64,000 bases of DNA from Eikenella longinqua (GCF_001648355.1 NZ_LXSL01000032.1:124001-188000); one strand, 5' to 3'; shown: positions 1 to 9,189, counted from the first letter of the stretch. Program-made: numbers and translations. Notes: generated by a model from the letters alone, not told the origin.

Positions 1-618
1 ACCTACGACCGCGTGGTAGACATCAGCCTCAAGCTCTTCAACGAAGAAGGCGAGCGCAAAATCAGCACCAACCACATCGCCCAAGCCCTCGGCATCAGCC
101 CCGGCAACCTCTACTACCACTTCCGTAACAAAGACGAGATCATCGTCCAGCTCTTCCGGCGCTACAGCGGCAAGCTGCTCGACTACATCCAGCAAACCCC
201 CCTGCCCGACAACATGGCCAAAATGGGCGAATACATGAGCGGCGTGTACGACATCCTCTGGGAATACCGCTTTTTATTCAGCGACGTCAACACCCTGCTC
301 ACCCGCAGCAAAGAGCTTTTGGGCGAGCACAACGAATTCACCCACATCAAAATTTCCCCGCTGCTCGTGCGGATATTCACCGAGCTGCGCGCCAAAGGCA
401 TCCTCGACGCCGACGACGAAGCCCTGCGCGAGCTCGGCCTCAACGTATGGCTGCTCACCAAATACTGGTTTGACTTCGACAACTCCCAGCACATCGGCAA
501 CTGGGACGACGGCGCCAAACGCCGCGGCATCTACCAAACCATGAGCCTGGTGCACGGCTTCGTGGCCAAAGAACACTATCAAAACTACTGCGAGCTGATG
601 GCGCAATACCGCTCGTGA
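1..618 (+). CDS. TetR-family transcriptional regulator (5' end outside window)
   Basis: The reading frame is open from the first base, so the true start lies upstream; the GTG at 13 is only the first in-window start codon. The visible N-terminus is a helix-turn-helix of the TetR type, with the pattern TNHIAQALGISPGNLYYHF followed by NKDEI. The remaining ~150 residues are helical and would be the ligand-binding and dimerisation domain. TetR proteins usually repress a neighbouring gene and release it on binding a small molecule; the target here is not visible. The family call is firm and the ligand is unknown. Confidence 0.85.
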   Translation, partial: TYDRVVDISLKLFNEEGERKISTNHIAQALGISPGNLYYHFRNKDEIIVQLFRRYSGKLLDYIQQTPLPDNMAKMGEYMSGVYDILWEYRFLFSDVNTLLTRSKELLGEHNEFTHIKISPLLVRIFTELRAKGILDADDEALRELGLNVWLLTKYWFDFDNSQHIGNWDDGAKRRGIYQTMSLVHGFVAKEHYQNYCELMAQYRS

Positions 619-681
619 ACCGGCGGCGCAGCAAGCAAACCACGGCGGCAGGAAGCAGTTCCCGCCGCCGTTTGCCGTTGG

Positions 682-744
682 AGGCTACCTGAAAGTTTCA
701 GCTAGCCCAAGCTGCGGCTACGGGCTAACTAAAGGCTACCTGAA
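682..744. repeat. Two direct eikDUS copies downstream of the TetR gene
   Basis: AGGCTACCTGAA occurs at 682-693 and 733-744 in the same orientation. Between them lies a degenerate inverted partner (TTTCAGCTAGCC). The interval from 619 to 912 holds no gene that I can support. Confidence 0.85.
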
Positions 745-784
745 AAATATCCCGGAGCAAGCACTCAATTTTGCAGCCAATTGA

Positions 785-814
785 TTGTTCCGCCAGCCTG
801 TTTTGCGGTACTAT
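785..814 (+). promoter_or_regulatory. Candidate sigma-70 promoter for the OmpA-domain lipoprotein
   Basis: TTGTTC (785-790) and TACTAT (809-814) are separated by 18 bp, about 100 bp upstream of the lipoprotein start. Both hexamers are imperfect, so this is tentative. Confidence 0.3.
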
Positions 815-912
815 CCGCCTGTTCCCGCAGCGGTTGGCCTGCCAACGGCGCGGGAATACCGGCTTGCTGTTAGAGCCGTTTGTCCGATTTCAACCCGATA
901 GGAGTGTGCACC

Positions 913-1608
913 ATGAATTTGAAAACTTTATCTGTGATGGTGGCGGCTTTGTTTGCCGTGTCTGCCTGCGGCGGCCAGCCGTCCGGCGCGGCGCAGAATG
1001 CCTCTGCCGCGAGCCAGGCTTCGGCCGTGTCCGATGCCGCTGCGGCGTCTGACGCATCCGCTGCTGCGGTTTCCGATGCGGCGGCCTCGGCGGCTTCCGA
1101 AGGCGCGGCTAGCGTTTCCCAGCCGCAGGGCGCGTCCTCCGGCCTGAGCAGCCTGTCGGATAGCGGCATGAAGGAATCCGCCCACAATATGGCGCAGGGC
1201 GACACGCTCACCACCCGCGAAACCGCGCAGGGCACGGCGGTGAATTTGTCGTCCGACGTGCTGTTTGATTTCGGCCAGGCCGGCCTGAAGCCGGAAGCGG
1301 CGGGCGCGCTGGAGAAAGTGGCGGCCATGATTAACGAGCGCGGCGCGGCGGCGAAGGTTACCATCGTGGGCTACACCGATGCCAAAGGCAGCGCGGAATA
1401 CAACCGCAGGTTGTCGGTGAGCCGCGCGCAATCGGTGAAAGACTGGCTGGTGCGCCACGGCGTGCAACAGGCGATTGCCGTGGAAGGCAAGGGCGCGGCC
1501 GATCCGGTGGCTCCCAATGCCAAGCCCGACGGTTCGGACAATCCGGAAGGCCGTGCGCAAAACCGCCGCATGGAAATTTTGATTGCTTCGGGCGAAGCGG
1601 GCAAATAA
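913..1608 (+). CDS. OmpA-family outer-membrane lipoprotein
   Basis: A 231-residue protein. ATG 913 is preceded by an AGGAG ribosome site at the right distance and opens a lipoprotein signal ending in FAVSAC, so Cys19 is the likely lipidated residue. Residues ~20-85 are a low-complexity Ala/Ser-rich linker. The C-terminal ~120 residues match the OmpA peptidoglycan-binding fold, including VLFDFGQAGLKPEA, GYTDAKGSAEYNRRLSVSRA and a final RAQNRRMEI. Such proteins tether the outer membrane to peptidoglycan, like Pal. It is not next to tol genes, so I do not call it Pal. An uptake-sequence inverted pair follows. Confidence 0.85.
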   Translation: MNLKTLSVMVAALFAVSACGGQPSGAAQNASAASQASAVSDAAAASDASAAAVSDAAASAASEGAASVSQPQGASSGLSSLSDSGMKESAHNMAQGDTLTTRETAQGTAVNLSSDVLFDFGQAGLKPEAAGALEKVAAMINERGAAAKVTIVGYTDAKGSAEYNRRLSVSRAQSVKDWLVRHGVQQAIAVEGKGAADPVAPNAKPDGSDNPEGRAQNRRMEILIASGEAGK

Positions 1609-1627
1609 GCCCGGCGGCCGGAATAAA

Positions 1628-1687
1628 AGGCTACCTGAAAACGCAACGCAGAGCAGTTTCTGCGAAGCTAAAATTTTCAGGTAGCCT
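1628..1687. terminator. Inverted eikDUS pair after the OmpA-domain gene
   Basis: AGGCTACCTGAA at 1628-1639 and its complement at 1676-1687 can form a stem. The intervening DNA is one copy of the GCAGTTTCTGCGAAGCTAAA-type repeat seen at several other loci. It lies between two convergent genes and could terminate both. Confidence 0.6.
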
Positions 1688-1721
1688 TTTCGTTTGCCTT
1701 TTGTTGGGGAAACTCGGGAAG

Positions 1722-2228
1722 TTATTGCCCTTCGGTTTGCCGGATATAGACATCCACCCGGGCGCGACGCGCGGCTTCTTCGGCACGGGTTCGGCGCAGC
1801 AGCTCGGCGGCGGTGAGGCCGCGCCTAGGCGCTTCTTCGGCGGCGTATTCGGGCATTTTTTCATCGACCAAGGCTTCTATTTGGCGGCGCAGACGGGCGC
1901 GTTCGGCGCGGCTGTCGATACATAGTTTGTTGGAATCGGCGTTGAGGCGGTAGTTTTTTGCGGGGGAGTGGCGTAATTGGTGGCGACAAAGCTCTGCTTT
2001 GGGATGGTCAAAGAGCAGTATTAAAGATAATTCGTTGAAATATGCCGATACTTCTGGGTTGTCTCGGTAGCAGAACGCACCAGTGGCTAAGGTGTCCGTG
2101 TCTTTGATGAGCTGTTCGCACTCAGCAGCGAGGGTGGGCGTGGCAGAATGGGGGGCGGCTGGCTGGTGTTGTGCGACGGCGGGGGCGGACAAGGCGGCAA
2201 ACAGGAGGAGGGCGAGGAGTTGGCGCAT
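1722..2228 (-). CDS. Small secreted protein of unknown function
   Basis: 168 residues. The first ~19 residues (LLALLLFAALSAPAVAQ) are a Sec signal peptide with a plausible AVA-Q cleavage site. The mature part has four cysteines (in AECEQL, GAFCY, ELCRH and KLCID), which could form disulfides in the periplasm. The C-terminal third is charged and probably helical (RAERARLRRQIEALVDEK). I recognise no family. It lies downstream of metG on the same strand but is separated from it by an uptake-sequence hairpin. Confidence 0.65.
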   Translation of the reverse strand: MRQLLALLLFAALSAPAVAQHQPAAPHSATPTLAAECEQLIKDTDTLATGAFCYRDNPEVSAYFNELSLILLFDHPKAELCRHQLRHSPAKNYRLNADSNKLCIDSRAERARLRRQIEALVDEKMPEYAAEEAPRRGLTAAELLRRTRAEEAARRARVDVYIRQTEGQ

Positions 2229-2280
2229 GGGATTCCTTGAGCTTTGTGAAAACGGAGCTTGCTTGAAACGGGAACAGACA

Positions 2281-2313
2281 TTTTCAGGTAGCCCGGATGA
2301 GGCTACCTGAAAA
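2281..2313. terminator. eikDUS hairpin downstream of metG
   Basis: TTTTCAGGTAGCC (2281-2293) and GGCTACCTGAAAA (2301-2313) form a perfect 13-bp stem with a 7-nt loop, 58 bp past the metG stop. It is the cleanest DUS-based terminator in the window. Confidence 0.75.
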
Positions 2314-2371
2314 TGAATGGGCTGCAGGAAAGCTTATGCCGACGGTGCGGACAAGGCGGCCGGCTGGGCGC

Positions 2372-4432
2372 TTAGCACACTTTATAACCGGGCTCGGCGC
2401 CTTCATCGGGGCTGAGGATACGGGAGGAGCCGTCGGGCAGCTCGGCACTCAGAATCATGCCTTCGGATACGCCGAATTTTGCCATTTTGCGCGGGGCGAA
2501 GTTGGCGACGGCGATGACCATTCTGCCGTTCAATTCGGCGGGATTCGGGTAGGACGCGGCGATGCCGGAGAAGATGATGCGTTTTTCAAAACCGAAATCG
2601 AGGTCGAATTTTAAGAGCTTGGTGCTGCCTTCGACGGCTTCGCAGTTCAATACTTTGGCGACGCGCATGTCGATTTTCATGAAGTCGTCGAAGCTCGCCT
2701 GTTCGGCGACTTTTTCGTATTTGCTGTCTTCAACAGGCACGGCTGCGGCGGCAATGCTTTGTTTGTTGGCTTCGATTAAATCGTCCACTTGTTTTTGCTC
2801 CACTCGTTGCATTAAATGTTCGTATTTGTTGATGGCGTGTTCGCCCAAGGTTTCGCGCGTGTTCGCCCAGGTAATCGCGTCCAGATTGAGGAAACGCGCG
2901 GCGTTGGCGGCGGTTTGCGGCAATACGGGGGCGAGGTAGGCGGTCAGCATGGTGAAGGCGTTGATGAGTTCGCTGCATACTTCGTGCAGGCGTTCGTCTT
3001 GACCTTCTTGTTTGGCGAGCTCCCACGGTTTGTTGGCATCGACGTATTCGTTCACGGCGTCTGCCAATGCCATTATGTTGCGTAGGGCGCGGGCGTATTC
3101 GCGGTTTTCGTATTGCTCGGCGATGGTGTCGCTTTCGGCAGCGAGTTTTGCCAGCAATGCGCTGCCTGAAACGTCTTTCAGACGACCTTCAAAGCGTTTA
3201 GCCAGAAAGCCTGACGCGCGGGCGGCGATGTTGACGTATTTGCCGACGAGGTCGCTGTTTACACGCGAAATAAAGTCTTGCAGGTTCAAATCGATGTCTT
3301 CGATTTTGCTATTGAGCTTGGCGGCGATGTAGTAGCGCATCCACTCGGGGTTCAGGCCTTGTTCCAGATAGGATTTGGCGGTGATGAAGGTGCCGCGCGA
3401 TTTGGACATTTTTTGTCCGTCCACGGTCAAAAAGCCGTGTGCATAGACGCCGGTCGGGGTGCGGTGGCCGGAGAAATGCAGCATGGCGGGCCAGAACAGG
3501 GCGTGGAAATAGAGGATGTCTTTGCCGATGAAGTGGTACATCTCGGTTTGGCTGTCGGCTTTGAAGTATTCGTCGAAATCGATGCCGATGCGGTCGCACA
3601 GGTTTTTAAACGATGCCATGTAGCCGACAGGCGCGTCCAGCCAAACGTAGAAGTATTTGCCCGGCGCGTCGGGAATTTCAAAACCGAAATACGGCGCGTC
3701 GCGGGAGATGTCCCAGTCGGACAGGGTGGTTTCTTCGCCTTCGCCCAGCCATTCTTTCATTTTGTTGAGGGCTTCGGGTTGAAGATGGGGCTTGCCGTCG
3801 TGCGGGTTGTTGCCGGAAGTCCATGCTTTGAGGAAGTCGGCGCACTCGCCCAGTTTGAAGAAGAAGTGTTCGGATTCGCGCAATTCGGGTTTGGCACCGG
3901 AAACGGCGGAATACGGGTTAATCAGTTCGGTCGGGGAATAGGTCGTGCCGCAGACTTCGCAGTTGTCGCCGTATTGGTCTTGGGCGTGGCATTTGGGGCA
4001 TTCGCCTTTGACGAAGCGGTCGGGCAGGAACATTTGTTTTTCGGGGTCGAAAAGCTGCTCGATGACGCGGCTCTCAATCTTGCCGTTGGCTTTGAGTGCG
4101 CGGTAAATGTCTTTGGAAAACTGTTTGTTTTCAGGGGAATGGGTGCTGTAATAATTGTCGTAGCCGATGTGGAAGCCGGTAAAGTCGGCAAGATGCTCTT
4201 CGCGCACTTTGGCAATCATGTCTTCGGGCGCGATGCCTTGTTTTTGTGCGGCAAGCATCACGGGCGTGCCGTGGGTGTCGTCGGCGCAGCAGTAGTGGCA
4301 TTCGTTGCCGCGCAGTTTTTGGAAGCGCACCCAAACGTCGGTTTGGATGTGTTCGACCATGTGGCCTAAATGGATGCTGCCGTTGGCATAGGGCAGCGCG
4401 GAGGTAACGAGGATTTTGCGTGGTTTGCTCAT
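2372..4432 (-). CDS. metG: Methionyl-tRNA synthetase
   Basis: 686 residues, the usual length of the dimeric bacterial enzyme. It charges tRNA-Met in the cytoplasm using ATP. The class I signatures are present: PYANGSIHLGH at residues 14-24 (HIGH motif) and KMSKS at 341-345. A zinc knuckle (ECPKCHAQ, then NCEVCG) sits near residue 145. The C-terminal ~105 residues (from FMKIDMRVAKVLNCEAVEG) are the EMAP/Trbp111-like tRNA-binding domain that also dimerises the enzyme. Transcribed alone, with DUS hairpins on both sides. Confidence 0.97.
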   Translation of the reverse strand: MSKPRKILVTSALPYANGSIHLGHMVEHIQTDVWVRFQKLRGNECHYCCADDTHGTPVMLAAQKQGIAPEDMIAKVREEHLADFTGFHIGYDNYYSTHSPENKQFSKDIYRALKANGKIESRVIEQLFDPEKQMFLPDRFVKGECPKCHAQDQYGDNCEVCGTTYSPTELINPYSAVSGAKPELRESEHFFFKLGECADFLKAWTSGNNPHDGKPHLQPEALNKMKEWLGEGEETTLSDWDISRDAPYFGFEIPDAPGKYFYVWLDAPVGYMASFKNLCDRIGIDFDEYFKADSQTEMYHFIGKDILYFHALFWPAMLHFSGHRTPTGVYAHGFLTVDGQKMSKSRGTFITAKSYLEQGLNPEWMRYYIAAKLNSKIEDIDLNLQDFISRVNSDLVGKYVNIAARASGFLAKRFEGRLKDVSGSALLAKLAAESDTIAEQYENREYARALRNIMALADAVNEYVDANKPWELAKQEGQDERLHEVCSELINAFTMLTAYLAPVLPQTAANAARFLNLDAITWANTRETLGEHAINKYEHLMQRVEQKQVDDLIEANKQSIAAAAVPVEDSKYEKVAEQASFDDFMKIDMRVAKVLNCEAVEGSTKLLKFDLDFGFEKRIIFSGIAASYPNPAELNGRMVIAVANFAPRKMAKFGVSEGMILSAELPDGSSRILSPDEGAEPGYKVC

Positions 4433-4505
4433 GTTGGAAGCTCGGTTAAATCGTGTGAAAACAGGGTGGCATTATGCCACAAAGGGTAGGCCCTTAGCAG
4501 GGAGA

Positions 4506-4678
4506 AGGCTACCTGAAAGTACTGGCTGCAGCGAAGCTACAAATATTTTTCAGGTGGCCTTGGATGGGGAAAGGGCTACCTGAAAAAGCCGGCTTCAAGT
4601 GCAAACCGTTTTTCAGGTAGCCTTTTGCTTGGCTCGATTATTTTTAGCTTCGCTGCAGCTGGCGCTTTCAGGTAGCCT
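4506..4678. repeat. Cluster of five eikDUS or near-DUS copies
   Basis: Two inverted pairs, 4506-4560 (right arm degenerate, TTCAGGTGGCCT) and 4573-4623, plus a lone copy at 4667-4678. The cluster fills the gap between metG and the terC-like gene, which ends at 4685. The copies nearest 4685 may terminate that gene. Confidence 0.75.
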
Positions 4679-4684
4679 CTGCGT

Positions 4685-5770
4685 TTAGGGCTGCTTATCG
4701 TCTGCTTCGGCTTTGGGCTTTTCGGGGAACACGAAAGACGCGCCCACGCCCAGCGCCAGCACCACCAACACCACCATCAGCGAAGCATTGGGCGAAATCT
4801 CGTAGCCGTGCTGGAACAGGTGCTCGGAGGCGGAGAGGGCGAGCTTGATGGCGATGAAAAACAGCAGTGCCACCACGGCTTTTTCCAAGTGCACCAGCCG
4901 CCCGCGCAAGGCTTCGAGCACGAAATACATGGTGCGCAGGCCGAGGATGGCAAACATCATGGCGCTATACACAATCAACGGTTCTTTGGATACGGCAATC
5001 ACCGCCGGCACGCTGTCGAAGGCAAACATCACGTCGGAAAGCTCGATGATGGCCAGGCACAAAAACAGCGGCGTGGCCACCAGCGCGCCTTTTTTCACCG
5101 GCTGCGGATGGTTTTGCTCGGGGTGTTTCAAATCTTCGCCGGCCGGCTCGAGCTGCACGTCGGGGTGCAGGCGGCGAGCTTCTTCCAGCTCGTGCCCGCG
5201 CAGGAAGAAGTTGTGCCCGTAGAGGCGCGGCCACACGGGGAAGAAGCGGTGCACCCAGCGGTAGGCCAGGTGTTCGGAATAATCTTCGTTGGCCTCGGCT
5301 TCATCGTCGCGGCGCAGCATCATCACCGCCGTCCAGCCCACAATCAGCGCAAACAGGATTTCCACATACGGGCCCAGCGCCAAGAGGCCGGTGCCGATGG
5401 CCACGAAAATCAGGCGGAACACAATCGCGCCGATGATGCCCCAATACAGCACGCGGTGGCGCAGCCCCTCGGGAATGTTGAACCAGGAAAACACCGCCAT
5501 GATCACAAACAGGTTGTCCACCGACAGCACTTTTTCCAGCGCATAGCCGGTGAGGAACAGGCTGGCCATCTCGCTGCCGTGGTGCACCCACAGATAGCCG
5601 CCGAACGCCAGCGACACCAACACCCAAAACACCGACCACAGCGCGGCGCTTTTGAGCGACATGGGCTTGTCGCTGCGGTGGGCAAACAAATCAATGGCAA
5701 TCGCGCCCACGGAGAGCACAACGAATACGGCAACGGTTTCCAGCGGGAAGCCTAAATGGTGGGTGGTCAT
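4685..5770 (-). CDS. TerC/Alx-family integral membrane protein
   Basis: 361 residues with about eight or nine hydrophobic segments. The TerC signature FLTGYALEKVLSVDNLFVI, with its intramembrane acidic residues, lies near residues 73-91. A second acidic set, ELSDVMFAFDSVPAV, lies further on. The family exports or handles metals such as manganese and in E. coli includes Alx and TerC. A ~45-residue charged loop separates the two halves and the tail is hydrophilic. ATG 5770 is preceded by AAGGA. No ter operon surrounds it, so tellurite resistance should not be assumed. I see no obvious manganese riboswitch in the short leader. Confidence 0.85.
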   Translation of the reverse strand: MTTHHLGFPLETVAVFVVLSVGAIAIDLFAHRSDKPMSLKSAALWSVFWVLVSLAFGGYLWVHHGSEMASLFLTGYALEKVLSVDNLFVIMAVFSWFNIPEGLRHRVLYWGIIGAIVFRLIFVAIGTGLLALGPYVEILFALIVGWTAVMMLRRDDEAEANEDYSEHLAYRWVHRFFPVWPRLYGHNFFLRGHELEEARRLHPDVQLEPAGEDLKHPEQNHPQPVKKGALVATPLFLCLAIIELSDVMFAFDSVPAVIAVSKEPLIVYSAMMFAILGLRTMYFVLEALRGRLVHLEKAVVALLFFIAIKLALSASEHLFQHGYEISPNASLMVVLVVLALGVGASFVFPEKPKAEADDKQP

Positions 5771-5856
5771 GGGAGAATCCTTATGGTGGTGTGTGATGGA
5801 GGCTACCTGAAAAACACAGGCAGGTTTGGGCGGGAAGCAGGCTACCTGAAAACGGT

Positions 5857-6300
5857 TTATATCTGCACAAACATTTTGTAATACTCAATCTCGCTGCGCG
5901 CAAAGGCAATCACCAGCCGGTCTTCGCCTTTGGGGATTTTCTTGCCGCCCATGCCGCCGATGCATATGCCCAGGTCGGGGAAGGTGAGGTAGTATTCGTC
6001 TTCCACATAGTCGTGCTGCGCTTTCCAGGCGGCGATGCTTTCGGCAGAAAACACGGGCAGGCCGTTTAGCGTGGGATGGGTGTGTTTGCTGCAAACGATG
6101 GATTTGAGCTGCCTACCCTCATGCCGGTAGATCAGCTCGCAGGCGGAGCGGTATTCGGTGGTTTGGCGCATGATGTTGTCGATCAGGATGCGGCCGGCTT
6201 CGCCCCATTCTTGGTTGATGTCTTCGAAAGTGGCGTCCAAACGGAAAATCTCCGAGCCGGTGATTACCGATTCGAATGGTGTGATGATGAAATCGTTCAT
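5857..6300 (-). CDS. Conserved-looking protein of unknown function
   Basis: 147 residues, acidic and cytoplasmic, with no signal peptide or membrane segment. It contains KHTHPTLNGLPVFS in the middle and GICIGGMGGKKIPKGEDR near the end. I do not recognise a family. It stands alone between DUS repeats, so its neighbours give no clue. Codon usage resembles the core genes. Confidence 0.55.
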   Translation of the reverse strand: MNDFIITPFESVITGSEIFRLDATFEDINQEWGEAGRILIDNIMRQTTEYRSACELIYRHEGRQLKSIVCSKHTHPTLNGLPVFSAESIAAWKAQHDYVEDEYYLTFPDLGICIGGMGGKKIPKGEDRLVIAFARSEIEYYKMFVQI

Positions 6301-6334
6301 GGCGTCGGGTGTTTCACGGGAAGGGTGTGTGTAG

Positions 6335-6453
6335 AGGCTACCTGAAATTTTAGCTTCGCAGAAACTTCACTGCGTTGCGTTTTAGCTTCGCAGAAACTCG
6401 TTGCGCTCGTTTTAGCTTCGCAGAAACTCGCTGCGCTCGTTTTCAGGTAGCCT
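6335..6453. repeat. eikDUS pair enclosing tandem copies of a ~30-bp repeat
   Basis: AGGCTACCTGAA at 6335-6346 and its complement at 6442-6453 bracket three tandem copies of TTTTAGCTTCGCAGAAACT followed by a variable CACTGCGTTGCG- or CGCTGCGCTCG-type tail. It occupies most of the gap between the unknown gene and ppsA; 6301-6642 contains no gene. The same unit recurs at other loci and, in the opposite orientation, inside dprA. Confidence 0.85.
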
Positions 6454-6558
6454 TTCGCAGGGCGGCATTGTAATTCAAGCGGCGGGCGGCGGCAGCAAAT
6501 TTTGCATATTGCTGCAAAAGGCGCTCGGCTTGCCTGCGGTTTGCCTCCTTGGCATAAA

Positions 6559-6618
6559 AGGCTACCTGAAAACACGGCACAGCTTATTTTCTGTGCGGCT
6601 AAAGTTTTCAGGTAGCCT
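6559..6618. terminator. Inverted eikDUS pair downstream of ppsA
   Basis: Copies at 6559-6570 and 6607-6618 face each other; a second stem (GCACAG/CTGTGC) lies between them. They are placed just after the ppsA stop on the minus strand. Confidence 0.6.
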
Positions 6619-6642
6619 TTGCTTAGCGCTTTTCAGCCGGGC

Positions 6643-9036
6643 TTACTGCTTGGGCGGCAGCTCTTTGGAGAGGTAGAGCCAGGTTTCGATCACCGTGTCC
6701 GGGTTGAGCGAAATGGTTTCGATGCCTTGCTCAACCAGCCATTTGGCGAAGTCGGGGTGGTCGGACGGGCCTTGGCCGCAGATGCCGATGTATTTGTTCA
6801 GCTTGCGGCAGGCTTTGATGGCCAGGTGCAGCATCACTTTCACCGCCGGGTCGCGCTCGTCGAAGGTGCCGGCAATCGGGCCGCCGCTGTCGCGGTCCAC
6901 GCCGATGGTGAGCTGGGTCATGTCGTTGGAGCCGATGGAGAAGCCGTCGAAGTATTTCAGATATTGTTCGGCCAGCACGGCGTTGGTGGGCAGCTCGCAC
7001 ATCATGATCAGGCGCAGGCCGTTTTTGCCGCGTTCGAGGCCGTTTTCCTTCAGCAGGCGGATCACGGCTTCGGCTTCGTTCAGGGTGCGCACGAAGGGAA
7101 TCATGATTTCCACGTTGGTGAGACCCATTTCGTCGCGCACGTGTTTGAGCGCTTTGCATTCGAGGGCGAAGCAGTCTTTGAAATCGGGCGAAACGTAGCG
7201 GGCGGCGCCGCGGTAGCCGAGCATGGGGTTTTCTTCGTGCGGCTCATACAGGTTGCCGCCGAGCAGGTTGGCATACTCGTTGGATTTGAAGTCGGAAGTG
7301 CGCACGATCACCTTTTTCGGATACACGGAGGCGGCGATGGTGGCGATGCCTTCGGCCAGCTTGTCGATGTAGAAATCCACCGGCGAGGCGTAGCCGGAAA
7401 TGCGGTCGGTGATTTGGGCTTGCAGCTCGGCGTCTTGGCGGTCGAATTCGAGCAGGGCGCGCGGGTGGATGCCGATTTGGCGGTTGATGATGAATTCCAT
7501 GCGCGCCAGGCCAATGCCTTCGCTGGGCAGGCTGGAGAAGCCGAAGGAAAGCTCGGGGTTGCCCACGTTCATCATGATTTTCACCGGCGAGGCAGGCATG
7601 TTGTCGAGCGCCAGGTCGATGATTTCCACTTTCAGGAGGCCGTCGTAAATCAGGCCGGTGTCGCCTTCGGCGCAGGATACGGTAACGCTCTGGCCGCTGG
7701 TGAGCACCTCGGTGGCGTCGCCGCAGCCCACTACCGCCGGAATGCCCAGCTCGCGGGCGATGATGGCGGCGTGGCAGGTGCGACCGCCGCGGTTGGTGAC
7801 GATGGCGGAGGCGCGTTTCATCACCGGCTCCCAATCTGGGTCGGTCATGTCGGTTACCAATACGTCGCCGGACTGCACTTGGTCCATTTCGGCGGCGGTT
7901 TTGATCAGGCGCACGGTGCCTTGGCCGATTTTCTGGCCGATGGCGCGGCCTTCGCACAATACGGCGGATTTTTCTTCGATGCGGTAGCGGCGCAGGGTGC
8001 TGTTGCGCTCTTCCTGAGATTTCACGGTTTCGGGGCGGGCTTGCAGGATGTAGAGCTTGCCGTCCAGGCCGTCGCGGCCCCATTCGATGTCCATCGGGCG
8101 GCCGTAGTGCTCTTCGATAATCAGCGCGTATTTGGCCAGCTCGGTCACTTCTTCGTCGCTGATGGAGAAGCGTTTGCGCTCGGCTTCGTCCACGTCCACC
8201 ACCTGCACGGATTTGCCGGTTTCGGCGGTGTCGGAGAAGATCATCTTAATCAGTTTGGAGCCCATGGTTTTGCGCAGGATGGCGGGGCGGCCTTGGCGCA
8301 GGATGGGTTTGTGTACATAGAATTCATCGGGGTTCACCGCGCCCTGTACCACGGTTTCGCCCAGGCCGTAGGAGGCGGTAACGAACACCACTTGGTCGAA
8401 GCCGGATTCGGTGTCGATGGTAAACATCACGCCGGAAGCGCCGCTGTCGGAGCGCACCATGCGCTGCACGCCGGCAGACAAGGCTACCACGTCGTGCGCG
8501 AAGCCTTTGTGCACGCGGTAGGAGATGGCGCGGTCGTTGTAGAGCGAGGCGAACACGTGGTGCATGGCTTCTTTCACGTTGTCCAGGCCTTGAATATTGA
8601 GGAAGGTTTCCTGTTGTCCGGCAAAGGAGGCGTCGGGCAAGTCTTCGGCAGTGGCGGAGGAGCGCACGGCCACGGAGATTTGGTCGGTGCCGGCGTCGGC
8701 CACGAGTTTGTCCCACGCGGTTTTGATATCGGCTTCCAGCTCGGCGGGGAAGGGGGTGTCCAAAATCCACTGGCGGATTTGCGCGCCCACGCGTGCCAGC
8801 TCGGCCACGTCGTCCACATCCAAGGCGGCCAGCGCGGCGGAGATGCGCTCGTTCAGCCCGTTGTGCGATAAAAACGCGCGGTAGGCTTCGGCCGTGGTGG
8901 CAAAGCCGCCGGGCACGCGCACGCCTTTTTCAGCCAGCTGGCTGATCATTTCGCCCAGGGAGGCGTTTTTGCCGCCCACCTGTTCCACGTCGGTCATACG
9001 CAGATTTTCAAACCAGATTACATTGTTGCCAGACAT
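6643..9036 (-). CDS. ppsA: Phosphoenolpyruvate synthase
   Basis: 797 residues, the usual full length. It makes PEP from pyruvate and ATP for gluconeogenesis. The N-terminal nucleotide-binding domain begins VGGKNASLGEMISQL. The swivelling phosphohistidine domain has GGRTCHAAIIARELGIP, with catalytic His422. The C-terminal PEP/pyruvate barrel carries GFSIGSNDMTQL and GICGQGPSDHPDFA, which holds the active-site cysteine. It is divergent from the gene at 9190, whose product regulates this enzyme by phosphorylation, so the pair is a functional unit. Confidence 0.97.
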   Translation of the reverse strand: MSGNNVIWFENLRMTDVEQVGGKNASLGEMISQLAEKGVRVPGGFATTAEAYRAFLSHNGLNERISAALAALDVDDVAELARVGAQIRQWILDTPFPAELEADIKTAWDKLVADAGTDQISVAVRSSATAEDLPDASFAGQQETFLNIQGLDNVKEAMHHVFASLYNDRAISYRVHKGFAHDVVALSAGVQRMVRSDSGASGVMFTIDTESGFDQVVFVTASYGLGETVVQGAVNPDEFYVHKPILRQGRPAILRKTMGSKLIKMIFSDTAETGKSVQVVDVDEAERKRFSISDEEVTELAKYALIIEEHYGRPMDIEWGRDGLDGKLYILQARPETVKSQEERNSTLRRYRIEEKSAVLCEGRAIGQKIGQGTVRLIKTAAEMDQVQSGDVLVTDMTDPDWEPVMKRASAIVTNRGGRTCHAAIIARELGIPAVVGCGDATEVLTSGQSVTVSCAEGDTGLIYDGLLKVEIIDLALDNMPASPVKIMMNVGNPELSFGFSSLPSEGIGLARMEFIINRQIGIHPRALLEFDRQDAELQAQITDRISGYASPVDFYIDKLAEGIATIAASVYPKKVIVRTSDFKSNEYANLLGGNLYEPHEENPMLGYRGAARYVSPDFKDCFALECKALKHVRDEMGLTNVEIMIPFVRTLNEAEAVIRLLKENGLERGKNGLRLIMMCELPTNAVLAEQYLKYFDGFSIGSNDMTQLTIGVDRDSGGPIAGTFDERDPAVKVMLHLAIKACRKLNKYIGICGQGPSDHPDFAKWLVEQGIETISLNPDTVIETWLYLSKELPPKQ

Positions 9037-9126
9037 GTTCTATTCCATCCTATATATGTGATTGAGGGAAAGCGCGGCTATTTTAGCCGCTGGGCGTGCT
9101 TCTGTCATGCCCCGTGCGCGGGAAGC

Positions 9127-9135
9127 TGCTAGAAT
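9127..9135 (+). promoter_or_regulatory. Extended -10 element upstream of ppsR
   Basis: TGCTAGAAT fits the extended -10 form TGnTATAAT. It lies 54 bp before the ppsR start in the gap shared with ppsA. The same TGCTA-AAT form precedes several other genes here. Confidence 0.45.
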
Positions 9136-9189
9136 ACGGCGTTTGTTTGATTGATCTGCCCGCTGAAGGCTACCTGAAAGGAAAAAACC

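Noticed and set aside
3278..4369. 363-codon plus-strand frame across metG
   Set aside because: Antisense shadow of metG.
6347..6441. CRISPR-like array
   Set aside because: The tandem units have no unique spacers of constant length, and no cas genes are nearby. It is a DUS-linked tandem repeat.
6619..8871. 750-codon open frame on the plus strand across ppsA
   Set aside because: It is antisense to the clearly conserved ppsA. Long antisense frames are expected in GC-rich coding DNA, and its product is a low-complexity mix of Gly, Ala, Val and Phe.
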